Positions 52,520-61,248 of a stretch of 64,000 nt of DNA are shown here, one piece after another (within the stretch, counting starts at the first letter, position 1; every line of letters starts with the position of its first letter). Below the pieces are notes generated by a model, which ran no database searches, had not been told where the DNA came from, and saw nothing but the letters and a program-made list of their open reading frames with translations. The stretch spans positions 248,001 to 312,000 of the forward strand of contig JAZGUH010000771.1 in assembly GCA_037893225.1 (NCBI GenBank). The letters are read 5' to 3'. The DNA is from Hippasteria phrygiana. Lineage: Eukaryota; Echinodermata; Asteroidea; Valvatida; Goniasteridae. The position numbers and the translations under genes are program-made.

Positions 52520-53527
52520 ATGGAAACAAAATTAAGTAAAATATTTTACAGCCCTAAAGGATATTGGAAAGGTGCAGGCGCTATAAAAAAATTGTCGTTA
52601 AAAGCCAATGTACCCGAGCCAGACGTTAGAAATTGGTTAAGAAAACAAGCCATGTGGCAAATATATTTACCAGCCCCCAGTTTTATACCGAGACCTACGA
52701 GTCTCAATAAGGTTATAGGGCGGCCTAATGAACAACATCAAGCGGATCTGTTGTATCTACCTCACGACGTAGTTAAACGTAAAAGATATAAATACGCGTT
52801 GACGATCGTCGATGTGGCCACTCGATATAAAGAAGCTGAACCCTTGACGAATAAAACGAGTACTCAAGTTGTAGAGGCGATAAAAAAGATTTACAAAAGA
52901 TCGCCCTTGTCTTGGCCTCTCGCGATAAAAGTAGACCCCGGTACAGAATTTATGGCCGAATTTAATACTTTGATGCGGACTCGCAACGTCGCAGTACAGA
53001 AAGGCGAGGTTGGCAATCATAGAGCTCAAGGTATAGTAGAAAGATTTAATCGTACTTTAGCCGAAAGATTATTTGGCCATCAATACGCTCAAGAAATGTT
53101 AGAGCCTACCGAGCGTAGCCGCGAGTGGGTAAAAAGATTGCCCGATGTTATAAAAGCGTTAAACGACGAAGAAACTAGATTGATATCGACTATGAAAGGT
53201 AAACCGTTAACTCCTCGAGCGGCTATGTCTCAGTTAGAAATAAAGCAATTGAGTTCCTCGGGGCTCAAGAGCCACGAAGTCGAGCTAAGCGTAAATGACG
53301 ATATCGTTAGATATCTTTACGCTCCTGGAGAGCTCGAAAAAGACGTTAGAAGAAGAGCTACCGATCCTATTTGGAGCTTGGAAATGTATACGATTAGAAG
53401 GAGAACGACAAATCCCGGACAGCCAGCGTTGTACTGGCTGACTCACGGTCCCAAGAGATCGTTCGTTAAGAAAGAATTAATGGTCGTTCCGTCAGATACT
53501 GAGTTACCACCTTCTTCAGCGACGTAG
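52520..53527 (+). CDS. Retrovirus-like DDE integrase
   Basis: It inserts the element by joining its termini to target DNA. In 335 residues the order is as follows. The N-terminal region has YSPKGYWKGAGAIKKL and WQIYLPAPSF. The catalytic core has the first Asp in HQADLLYLPHD, the second in KVDPGTEFM and the Glu in QGIVERFNRTLAERL. The C-terminal small domain contains YTIRRRTTNPGQPALYWLTH, which could be an SH3- or chromo-like fold. All three catalytic residues are present. The start ATG follows AAAATAAA. It runs divergently from the 138-aa gene, and its last 12 bases overlap the end of the 509-aa gene on the other strand. Confidence 0.95.
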   Translation: METKLSKIFYSPKGYWKGAGAIKKLSLKANVPEPDVRNWLRKQAMWQIYLPAPSFIPRPTSLNKVIGRPNEQHQADLLYLPHDVVKRKRYKYALTIVDVATRYKEAEPLTNKTSTQVVEAIKKIYKRSPLSWPLAIKVDPGTEFMAEFNTLMRTRNVAVQKGEVGNHRAQGIVERFNRTLAERLFGHQYAQEMLEPTERSREWVKRLPDVIKALNDEETRLISTMKGKPLTPRAAMSQLEIKQLSSSGLKSHEVELSVNDDIVRYLYAPGELEKDVRRRATDPIWSLEMYTIRRRTTNPGQPALYWLTHGPKRSFVKKELMVVPSDTELPPSSAT

Positions 53528-55045
53528 AATATCGTAAGCTAGATACCCAACCCCAGCAGCGGCCATTAAACAAACGACTAAAGCCGTTTTTTCTTGTTCG
53601 TGCGAGTCTGGGGGAGGGGGTGTAGCTTCGCTCGTAGGGAGTGGCGGTGGGGGTACTTGCGTAGCTACTCGCGTAGATACGCTCGTAGGGCGTACGACCT
53701 CTGAGATTGGGGTTGGCGGTGGGGGTGGTGCAGGGGGTGGTGTTGATGTAGGTGTAGGTGAAGGCGTTGGTGAGGGTGGCGTAGCTACTCGCGTAGATAC
53801 GACCGTAGGGAGTACGTCTGAGTTCAAGTTGATATTTAATCCTATCGGCGCGTCGGGCGTAGCTATCTGTATATTATTATTATAACCTCGATGAATACCG
53901 ACTAAAAGCTCCATATTTGATGGAATCAAGTATAATCCTGGGCCAATCACAAAGTTTAACGAGCTTCTAGCGTACTGTAAAGAATCTTGAAATCTGGTTA
54001 TAGAAGATTCCAAGTCCGTAGGGCTATTTATAACGCCTTCTACTATATTTTCAAATTGTCTTTGGGCATCTAATCCGGTACCCGAGGTTAGTATACTCGT
54101 TTTTGCTTGGGCTTGCGCACCGAGTATGGCGTACACGTACGTTCTAACGCTTTCGTTTATTTGTTCTATACCAACGTCGGTAAACGAGCTCTTCTGGCGT
54201 ATGAGAGCTCGAAAACCGAGTCGTACAACGTCTACGGATTGTCTGATATACATGACGGTGTACTTACCGTACTTATACGTATCGTCCGGCGTGGTAAAAC
54301 CCATTTTGTAATAACCACCAGGTTGTGGATCTAAGTCTTCCTCATCGTGTATATAATCTATACCGGGTACCGGTAAATATTTATGCGAGCCTCTATCGTA
54401 ATAGTACGCCGTACCTAGACCCGCTGATGCTAAGTCTACGGTCTGTTTAAAACTCAAGTTTGGATCGACTCGAAAGCGTTGACCGACGTTGGTATAAGCA
54501 CCGTGATCGATGCTATTGTTTAGATCGTCGAATGCGTCGTCGTTTGGAATTGGGCATTTTAGAAAGTATAGTATCTTTCTGATCGTGAAATATACGTGAA
54601 ACTTGAATAAAGCCGATATTACGGGGTTTTTGTGTAGCAACGATTCTAGTCCTACGCCGCAACCAGAAGTCGCGCACCAAAATGCAAAGTTGAGTTGATT
54701 TTGATAAAACGTCATGGGGTCTGATGCATAACGTTCGACCGCTTCATCGCTCTTCACGTCGGACATTTTATAAGCGCTAAATATATCCGCTAAATTAGCG
54801 ATAAAACTCGCGTTCGTGTTGGCGTTTACGATAATGCTAAGTTGACTCAAGTGCATGTTCAACGGGGTACTCTCAGGGGTAATCGCTTCGTACTTGTCGC
54901 TATCGTCTTGACCTCTAGCTAGATTCGCGATATCTAGAGCTGACGACAAGTACGAAGCACCTCTAGCTAGATTCGCGATATCTAGAGCATTCTTTAACGG
55001 TCGATTATTATCGTCTAAAAATTTCATAAGTGGAGCGAATTTCAT
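53516..55045 (-). CDS. Putative capsid-associated protein with Pro-rich stalk and C-terminal membrane helix (509 aa)
   Basis: It begins with a tandem 16-residue repeat (ALDIANLARG twice, residues about 20-45), then a folded region of about 330 residues. This includes YQNQLNFAFWCATSGCGVGL and FKFHVYFTIRKILYFLKCP. A low-complexity stalk follows (residues about 415-480) rich in Pro, Thr and Ser. A single membrane helix (LVVCLMAAAGVGYLAYDIL) and Arg-Arg end the protein. I recall this family beside the capsid gene in related elements, but its role (minor capsid, fibre or entry protein) is not established. Repeats in the stalk (PTSVSTRVAT) are shared at DNA level with the polymerase gene. Confidence 0.78.
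   Translation of the reverse strand: MKFAPLMKFLDDNNRPLKNALDIANLARGASYLSSALDIANLARGQDDSDKYEAITPESTPLNMHLSQLSIIVNANTNASFIANLADIFSAYKMSDVKSDEAVERYASDPMTFYQNQLNFAFWCATSGCGVGLESLLHKNPVISALFKFHVYFTIRKILYFLKCPIPNDDAFDDLNNSIDHGAYTNVGQRFRVDPNLSFKQTVDLASAGLGTAYYYDRGSHKYLPVPGIDYIHDEEDLDPQPGGYYKMGFTTPDDTYKYGKYTVMYIRQSVDVVRLGFRALIRQKSSFTDVGIEQINESVRTYVYAILGAQAQAKTSILTSGTGLDAQRQFENIVEGVINSPTDLESSITRFQDSLQYARSSLNFVIGPGLYLIPSNMELLVGIHRGYNNNIQIATPDAPIGLNINLNSDVLPTVVSTRVATPPSPTPSPTPTSTPPPAPPPPPTPISEVVRPTSVSTRVATQVPPPPLPTSEATPPPPDSHEQEKTALVVCLMAAAGVGYLAYDILRR
53625..53815. repeat. Mini-repeat CGCGTAGCTAC/GATACGCTCGTAGGG inside the stalk region
   Basis: Three to four copies or part copies of a unit of about 27 bp (GCGTAGCTACTCGCGTAGATACG...CGTAGGG.GTAC) occur here and are translated as VATRV/PTSVSTRV on the minus strand. 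Related units lie at 59040-59098 in the polymerase gene. The core GCGTAGCTACGC is a perfect palindrome. Confidence 0.85.
54885..54988. repeat. 30-bp direct repeat combined with a 15-bp inverted repeat
   Basis: ACCTCTAGCTAGATTCGCGA... (30 bases) lies at 54911-54940 and again, identically, at 54959-54988. In addition GCTTCGTACTTGTCG (54885-54899) is the exact complement of 54944-54958, which fills the gap between the direct repeats. In protein this gives the tandem ALDIANLARG motif. The pattern suggests a template-switching event during replication. Confidence 0.95.
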
Positions 55046-55084
55046 TTTATTTTAATAAACCAAATTTTTTTTTGTTCTAATAAA

Positions 55085-55783
55085 ATGGAATCGCACGTTT
55101 TTGAAATGTTTGATAACGAACAAACTTTTAGATTGTCAAAACCTATAGATAACTCAAAGGGGGATTACAGTATGAGTTTAACTAGCGCGATATTAACCGC
55201 GGGCTTCTACAACATGGCTAGTAATAGCGAAATTCTCTATTTTATACATCAAATCGATCCAAACACTGGTAAAAAAACGGGTAGTACGGATGGTAAAATT
55301 GATATTCCTGCTGGATATTACGATATAGATTGGATCGAAGAGAGACTCAGTAAATTAGTTTGGTTAGAAGTCTCCGTAGATAAACTTAATAAAAAAATAT
55401 CTTTAAATGTAACGGAAGAAAATAACGTTCTACGCTTTGATAAAAACATTAAACAATTGTTGGGGATAACGGTCAAAAACTTAGTTTTTGGCGTAGATTA
55501 TGTAGGGCATTATAATACAATGCCTGTCGATACAATTTTTTTACATTGCGATCAGTTATCTACGTCTAATAATTTCTATAACGGAGGGGGAACGCACTTG
55601 TTACACGTTATACCGATAACGAAAAGAGACGATACGATTATCGAGCGTGCAAGATTAACCGCTCGTAGACTCGTGGGTGATAAGATAAACCAACTTAGCT
55701 TTAGTATCAGAGACCGAGACGGCGATTTAATAAATAATCGAGGAAAAAAGATTAGTTTTAACTTGACGATAGGTAAATTTTAA
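55085..55783 (+). CDS. Putative small capsid (penton/vertex-like) protein 1 (232 aa)
   Basis: The protein starts MESHVFEMFDNEQTFRLSKP and is predicted beta-rich. It has a conserved core IPAGYYDIDWIEERLSKL (residues about 77-94) and VDTIFLHCDQLSTSNNFYNG (about 145-164). It ends LSFSIRDRDGDLINNRGKKI followed by SFNLTIGKF. The IRDRDG...RG.....L.L ending is typical of a protein family found next to capsid genes in Polintons, which probably forms a single-jelly-roll capsid component. This role is inferred. It is followed 35 bp later by a closely related second copy. Confidence 0.75.
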   Translation: MESHVFEMFDNEQTFRLSKPIDNSKGDYSMSLTSAILTAGFYNMASNSEILYFIHQIDPNTGKKTGSTDGKIDIPAGYYDIDWIEERLSKLVWLEVSVDKLNKKISLNVTEENNVLRFDKNIKQLLGITVKNLVFGVDYVGHYNTMPVDTIFLHCDQLSTSNNFYNGGGTHLLHVIPITKRDDTIIERARLTARRLVGDKINQLSFSIRDRDGDLINNRGKKISFNLTIGKF

Positions 55784-55817
55784 GCGATTTTTTAAAGCTT
55801 TTGTAAGCTTAAATAAA

Positions 55818-56543
55818 ATGGAATCGCACGTTTTTGAAATGGCTAGTAGCGAACGAACGTTTACTTTGTCAAAACCTATAGATAACTCTAAGGGAGATTA
55901 CTGCATGAGTTTAAACAACGCGATATTTACCGTTGTTTTTTTTAATATAGCTCAACGTATGACTATAGGATGGCGAATATATGGCATCGATACGGCGAGT
56001 AACCAAAACGGCGAAACGGTAATTCCACCTGGAAATTATAATATCGATGAGTTAATAGCTGAATTTAATACATTAGCTTTGATCGTAGTTTCCGCAGACA
56101 AGATTAATAAAAAGATTATTTTTAATGCCGGTGAGATATCGGAATTTATTGATGTTATCATTAGATTCGATCAATATACTCAAAAAGTGTTTAGTATACC
56201 CTCCTCTGATTGGTTTCCTAGTGATGGTGAACTTGTAGGGCATTATAATATTAATTACGTGAATACAATTTTTTTACATTGCGACGAATTATCTACGTCT
56301 AATAATTTCTATAACGGAAAGAGCACGCACTTGTTTGACGTTATACCGATTGTATCTATTGAGACCGATTCGGATACAATCGCGACTGTCCAGAATAAAA
56401 GAAAAACTGTCATACCTCTAATTAGGAGTAAAATACCCGAACTGAGTTTTTCTTTTAGAGACTGCGACGGCGAGTTAATCGAGAATAACCATAAGAAATT
56501 TATTTTTCGAGTAGATATTTATCGATCGTCTTGTTCTGGCTAG
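55818..56543 (+). CDS. Putative small capsid (penton/vertex-like) protein 2, tandem paralogue (241 aa)
   Basis: It shares with the preceding gene the start MESHVFEM, the LSKPIDNSKGDY block and the IPPGNYNIDELIAEFN core. It also shares NTIFLHCDELSTSNNFYNG (about 153-171) and the ending LSFSFRDCDGELIENNHKKF. The DNA blocks are nearly identical at the start and around 56270-56330, so this is a tandem duplication that has diverged elsewhere. Its last 44 bases overlap the 3' end of the polymerase gene on the other strand. Confidence 0.75.
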   Translation: MESHVFEMASSERTFTLSKPIDNSKGDYCMSLNNAIFTVVFFNIAQRMTIGWRIYGIDTASNQNGETVIPPGNYNIDELIAEFNTLALIVVSADKINKKIIFNAGEISEFIDVIIRFDQYTQKVFSIPSSDWFPSDGELVGHYNINYVNTIFLHCDELSTSNNFYNGKSTHLFDVIPIVSIETDSDTIATVQNKRKTVIPLIRSKIPELSFSFRDCDGELIENNHKKFIFRVDIYRSSCSG

Positions 56544-59500
56544 AACGATGACCATAAGCCAGAGTATCTATACCATTAGGTAAAATATATCTCTTCGTAT
56601 CTAAAGGATTTAAAGATTGCTTGACTTGAGCCTCCGTGTATATCATGTGACGCTCAGTTCCAAAACGAATCATCTTGTTTGAATAGCATTCGTTCGATAA
56701 AACGCATCGCTTGTACTTTTCGTAAGATAGATCGTTGTTTATAACCACTCGGTTTACGCCTTTGGCCTTTTTTAGTACGACGTCTCCGTATAAAATCGAG
56801 TACATCTTCGATCTGATGCAAGTAGCTTCGCTTATGACTTTTCCTCCGCATTCGTCTTTAAATTTGCCGATAACTTTCTTGTTAGTATCGTCGTATAAAA
56901 AGTGGTCTTTCTCGTAGTTGCTAAAATCGTACAAGTCAGATTGTTTTTCCAGATTCCGATAAACGTCTTTCGTATAGATAATCAAAAGCAGCGAGTCCGT
57001 GTCTGTATACATTAATCTTACTTTATCGCCATACGTCTTTTTTAATTGGTTGTAATAAAAGTCGTACATTAGAGTCTTCGATAAATCTAAGATACTAACG
57101 CCACAATAGATGGGCTTATTTAAATACGTTTTCTTTTTGTACGATTCCACGAATGAGAGACCGCATTCTTTAAACGCTGTAGTAGACTTGTAACAAGGTT
57201 TAGAAACCATCTCTTTGTATTCTTTTACTTGATCGTTTCTTAATAGCACACCATCTATTCTATTTCTGACATTTTCCATCGTTTTGCCGAATACAGAATT
57301 ATTCATTAATTTGAAAAAGTCTTTTTCGAAATCCGACTTTGCTTTCGTTCTGAGTTGCGTGTTTTTATCGATGTATGATTTCATCCAAGGCTTTTGTTTA
57401 AATTGTAACGCCCGATGTACTTTAGTTAGTTTTAGGCCTAGTCTCAAACACTGTTTCAAATTGACGTAGTGCAATACATATTTTTCTTTGCGATATAGCG
57501 TGCCGGTTAATTTTTTTACCTTAGCACCATCTCCTATATCACTCGCTAACTCTCGTTGATACTCCGATAACCATTCTTCAGGTATGATTATATTATCGGC
57601 GGCTAAAGGATAATCGTTGTGTAGATCGTGTAGTTCGGCTGGATATTCCAGGTCAACTTCGAACATATATCCCGTTGGAGCCTTATCTTTTAACGCCATG
57701 ATGCGATCGTGGGTAAATTGTCTCGTATTGACCCATTTAAATCCTCCGTAAGGTAGCGGTCGACTCATGGCCCATCCGTAGAGGTTGTTGGCGTCTAGAT
57801 AGAGAATATACGAATCGGGTTTATCTCGATCGTAATCTTTCAGGTACTTATTGTTGGCCTTGGCATAGCGCGTACTACCAACGCTCGATATTCCTCCTCT
57901 TTTTGCTTTTTCAAAAAATAGATGTTTATCTATATCGGTTAATAATTCTAATTCTATTTTAGTGTGCCTTCATAAAGCGTCCCAACTTAACCCCGGTGCT
58001 GTGAAGTAGTTGGCTGGATCCAACTTGTAATTCGTTCTACACATTTGCCTAAAATTCTCGAATACGCCGGCTAGTAATAGAGTATCCGCGGTTACGTATA
58101 AGTCGTGGTATTCGCCCATGTTTTTTATGTTAAAGGTCCGCCATACTCGTTGCGCGCGCGAGTAGTCTTCGTCCGTTATATGTTTGTCTTTTAGAGCGCT
58201 GAAAAAATGGTGTTTAGGCGGCAGAGTAGCTTCGCTAAATCGTTCAAAGCTGTCCATGTACTCGTACGGATATACACCCTTTTAAAGAGGTCTGCGTTTT
58301 CTTCGCCATAACGTTTCAGGAGTAGCCTAAAGGCGCCTCTCGGGCAAGACGTTACCAATTTGTCGAGACCGCTAGACATAAAATGAAACGAGTCGATAAA
58401 TCTATATTGACCGATCGAAAATGAAATGTATTTTTCTGAATTTTTGGGTATACACCAGATATCTCGTTGATACTTGGAAATGCCCTGCATGATCAAGTGC
58501 GCGTCATAGTTTTCTAAGTTGTGAAAGACGACCGGTATTTTCGTTTTGTTAGGTACGATTCGTAATTTAAGATTACAGTAAGCGTGCGCGGCTCCTCTGT
58601 ACTTGCCCGTAGTGTGACAATGATCTCTTACTTTTCTAAATTTGTTAATTTTCTTTTGGCAGAACATACATGTTTTCTCGACGTATCCCTTTTCGTTTTC
58701 GTACGTGTATTCTTCCAGTTCTTCTTTACTTTTAGGTTCTACAGGAATACAGCACAGGCAATTACACGAGTAATTTGGATAAATTGGTTTTTCGCAAATC
58801 CAGCACTCGTTAGAGTTTAGGTGAATTTTTTCTTCTTTTAGCGTATATATTATCGGCTTAATGCGAGCTAGTAATTCATTAATTTTAGGTTCGAGTTCTT
58901 GCAACGAGGTTATAAAATTGTCTATAGCGCGTTCACCTCTATAAGTCTTTCGCTTGATCTGTCGGCCATCGCATCTCACTACAACGTACGAATAGCCGCA
59001 GGCTTTGTGCGTTGCGATTTTACCCTCAGTCTCTCTTTCTGGTACTCGCGTAGCTACGCTCGTAGGGCGTACTCGCGTAGCTACGCTCGTGGGGTGTACC
59101 GTCTTTGTTTTTTCTAAGATAGATTCAAAATCGGCGTATATGACGTAGGGTGCATCTTGTAAATTCTTAAAGTTTTTAAACATTAATTTGCTTTTGTCCA
59201 AGTATTTGTTCGCATTTTCATGCGGCATTTTAACGGTAGATAAAGCAGAGTCTATTCCTTCGCAATCTTTTATGTGTGTGTCCAGCTTCTCTTTCGAACT
59301 AAAATGCGTTAAACATCTCAAGCAAAACAGTTTATGATGTTGACTATTGGTAACGCCAGATAAGAATCTAGGTAAGTCGCTTATCCAACAATAATGACCG
59401 TCATATAATAGCAAACTGATAGTTTCTATATCGTATGGTCTTTTAGATAAATATAGCGGATATATCAAGCCCATTTTATCTTGTGGATAGGTTTTATTTT

Positions 59501-60527
59501 TGCAGTCTGTGTCGTATCCTAACACGTTTATACTTATATCGTTTTGTCTTTCTATTCTCGGTACCTGACTTATGGGTGTGGGGAAGTCTATGTTGGTGAA
59601 GTTTAATCCATCATCGGTTTTATAATTAGAAGCTCTGTTTTTTTGCCAACTATACAGCGGGTTGGTTTCTATTTGGTTTTTAACTTTATCGGTATATATA
59701 CCTAGGGCGGCTCTTAAACACCATCTTATACACTCTTGATCTTCGTTTATGATGTTAACGGTCGCGTGTTTGTTAGTTATATATTCGGGTAGTTTTACGT
59801 AAGAAGCGCCCACCAGAGGGTTAACTCTGTTTATGTTAATGTAAAACGCGACTATTTTATCTATGGTCCAACCACTTCCTTCATTCGTATATTTATCTAT
59901 CTGAGATAATATCGTTTCGTATTGTTTCCCGATAGTCGTAGCTATCTCGCTCTTGTTTAAGACTCGATTTTGATAACTAAAATGAGTAGCGGTTGATTTT
60001 GTAGTCTCAACACCTGATTTTTTTACATACTTTATTTTCATAGCGATCTGTATTTTCATCGTTTTTATTTCTCTTAATTCAGCGACGATTTTGTTTTTTA
60101 TCATCGACGTATGGGTGTTGTAAAATTGCTCTGGATCGTCAGTAAACAGACTCGGAATCAATTCCAAATTTCGATAACTGTTTTCAAATCTTCTAGTCTC
60201 TCGAAAGTCTGCTTCTCGAAAAGTATTTTGCTCCTTAAATCTTTTTATAGCTTCGACGTAATCTTTTTTTATCGCTCGACCATTTCTACCCGTTGAGACG
60301 ACTCGAATATTTTTATCACGTACGACTCGCGCTAACGAAGATTTAGATCGTATTCTCAAATTTTTAAATTTGTCTTCTCTTTTTATAGCTCGAATATAAT
60401 CTCGCCTGATATATGCACCATCGCGTCCTGTTGGCGATCCTAAAGATAATTTATACTTATCGATATATCTTTTTAAAGATTTTTTGTTCCATCTATTGTA
60501 TTCTCGAATCATGGGTTGTGTTTCCAT
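56500..60527 (-). pseudogene. Protein-primed family B DNA polymerase, interrupted
   Basis: It would replicate the element from its ends. The first part (58191-60527, 778 codons) has two N-terminal SAP-like repeats (GRDGAYIRRDYIRAIKR and GRNGRAIKKDYVEAIKR). Next come a C2H2-like finger at residues 402-422 (CLRCLTHF...HIKDC), exonuclease motif I YADFES at 464-469 and a zinc-binding block (CMFCQKK...VRDHCHTTGKYRGAAH) at 620-651. Exonuclease motif II NLENYDAHL is at about 670-678. The frame then changes by one base between about 58257 and 58285, next to a T4 run at 58280-58283. The next piece (57973-58257) holds exonuclease motif III (YHDLYVTADTLLLAGVFE). An in-frame TGA at 57970-57972 follows, after which the same frame continues through polymerase motif A (LYLDANNLYGWAM), motif B (KLMNNSVFGKTMEN) and motif C (YTDTDS) to the stop at 56500. 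Catalytic motifs survive but the chain is broken twice. Confidence 0.93.
59040..59098. repeat. Mini-repeat GCGTAGCTACGC, two tandem units in the polymerase gene
   Basis: Two head-to-tail units of TACTCGCGTAGCTACGCTCGTAGGGCG-type sequence, each centred on the palindrome GCGTAGCTACGC. They add PTSVATRV twice right after exonuclease motif I of the polymerase. They are related to the copies at 53625-53815. Confidence 0.88.
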
Positions 60528-60850
60528 CTTTTATAATGGCAATATAATATTTTTAAAAAAATAAAAAATTATTTAATTTTTTTTGGCTTGCTACAAATCA
60601 TTTTTGTTTGCCTTTTTTCGCCCGGCGCCCTGGAGATTTAGTATGCTTGTAGACTATGGAAAACACTTTTTATTTTCTTGATTTTGTGCAAATTTTGGTG
60701 TATAGTACCCCAGCAAAATTTTGGGTTATTTTTGGGCGATTTTAAACTATTTTTGGTTTTTTTAAATTTGACGTATGTACCCACAGCAAAATTGGGGAAG
60801 AAAGTGAAAAAATCGGGTTTGTCGCTGAATCGGTAACTTCTATACTACTT
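60528..60850 (-). repeat. Right terminal inverted repeat of the Polinton
   Basis: The complement of this end starts AGTAGTATAGAAGTTACCGA and matches the left end with only one or a few differences up to about 60610. An AT-rich insert then makes it longer than the left arm. The inner end ATTATAAAAGATGG is again shared and supplies the start codon of the polymerase gene. Confidence 0.92.
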
Positions 60851-60855
60851 AACCA
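60851..60855. other. Polinton target-site duplication, right copy
   Basis: TAACC directly after the right terminus CTATACTACT, pairing with 45623-45627. The next base, A, would extend it to TAACCA. Confidence 0.7.
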
Positions 60856-61010
60856 TCACTGCCCTCACAGGTACCCATTTATTCCTGGGTGGAGAGAAGC
60901 AGCTTATGACAAAGTGCCTTGCTCAAGGACACAAGAACCCTGACCCCACAACCTGCAGTATCACTGAGATCTTGAGTCCGATACACTAAGCCACAAGTCC
61001 ACAGCGCTTC
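60856..61010 (-). repeat. SINE body, same family as 62180-62470
   Basis: On the minus strand it contains GTGTCCTTGAGCAAGGCACTT and TCTCCACCCAGGAATAAATGGGTACCTG, matching the plus-strand SINE at 62180-62470. The upstream part has GGACTTGTGGCTTAGTG and GGGGTCAGGG like a degraded tRNA head. The Polinton inserted at its 3' end. Confidence 0.65.
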
Positions 61011-61078
61011 ACACTGAAATTAAAATCTATAGAATGATAATCTATAGAACAACAGACAACAATTGAAGCCTGAGTTAC

Positions 61079-61248
61079 CTTAAGTCCATACTGAGCGCCA
61101 TCATAAGCTGCTGCAAAAGCCCTGCACAGGTTGACGGAAGCTCCTTTGAGAGGTGCTTGTGGGGGATCCCGTAGACTCAAGATATACTCCTTCAAGTTGC
61201 CACAGGGTGGGCGAACTCTCCGACATTCAATCTTCTTCAGTTGCTCAT
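61079..61248 (-). CDS. C1orf43: C1orf43 orthologue, internal exon (left boundary faces the Polinton intron)
   Basis: The acceptor CTAAAG|AT completes an Asp codon from the exon at 62507-62729, and the donor AAG|GTAACT is in phase 0. It encodes LKEYILSLRDPPQAPLKGAS and AFAAAYDGAQYGLK, matching human C1orf43 FRSYLLDLRNTSTPFKGV and LLDGYETARYG. Exon structure and frame are intact. The element-bearing intron starts 1 bp to its left. Confidence 0.9.

Larger units (their letters stand above)
45628..60850. mobile_element. Polinton/Maverick-type virus-like element, about 15.2 kb
   Basis: Polintons are large self-synthesising DNA elements, regarded as endogenous viruses, that use a retrovirus-like integrase and a protein-primed DNA polymerase. 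This copy has near-identical inverted termini and a TAACC(A) target duplication. It carries integrase (52520-53527), polymerase B (56500-60527), packaging ATPase (50109-50744), major capsid protein (50765-52042), two related putative small capsid proteins (55085-56543) and several small membrane proteins. The genes are tightly packed with overlapping ends, unlike the host DNA around it. The gene set as a whole resembles Polintons that are common in cnidarian genomes. No adenovirus-like cysteine protease was found. The polymerase and the gene at 47283-48595 contain breaks, so this copy is probably not autonomous. Confidence 0.95.

Noticed and set aside
58257..58285. Programmed ribosomal frameshift in the polymerase gene
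   Set aside because: No X-XXY-YYZ heptamer is in the required frame and a second break (TGA) lies 290 bp downstream, so mutation or assembly error is simpler.
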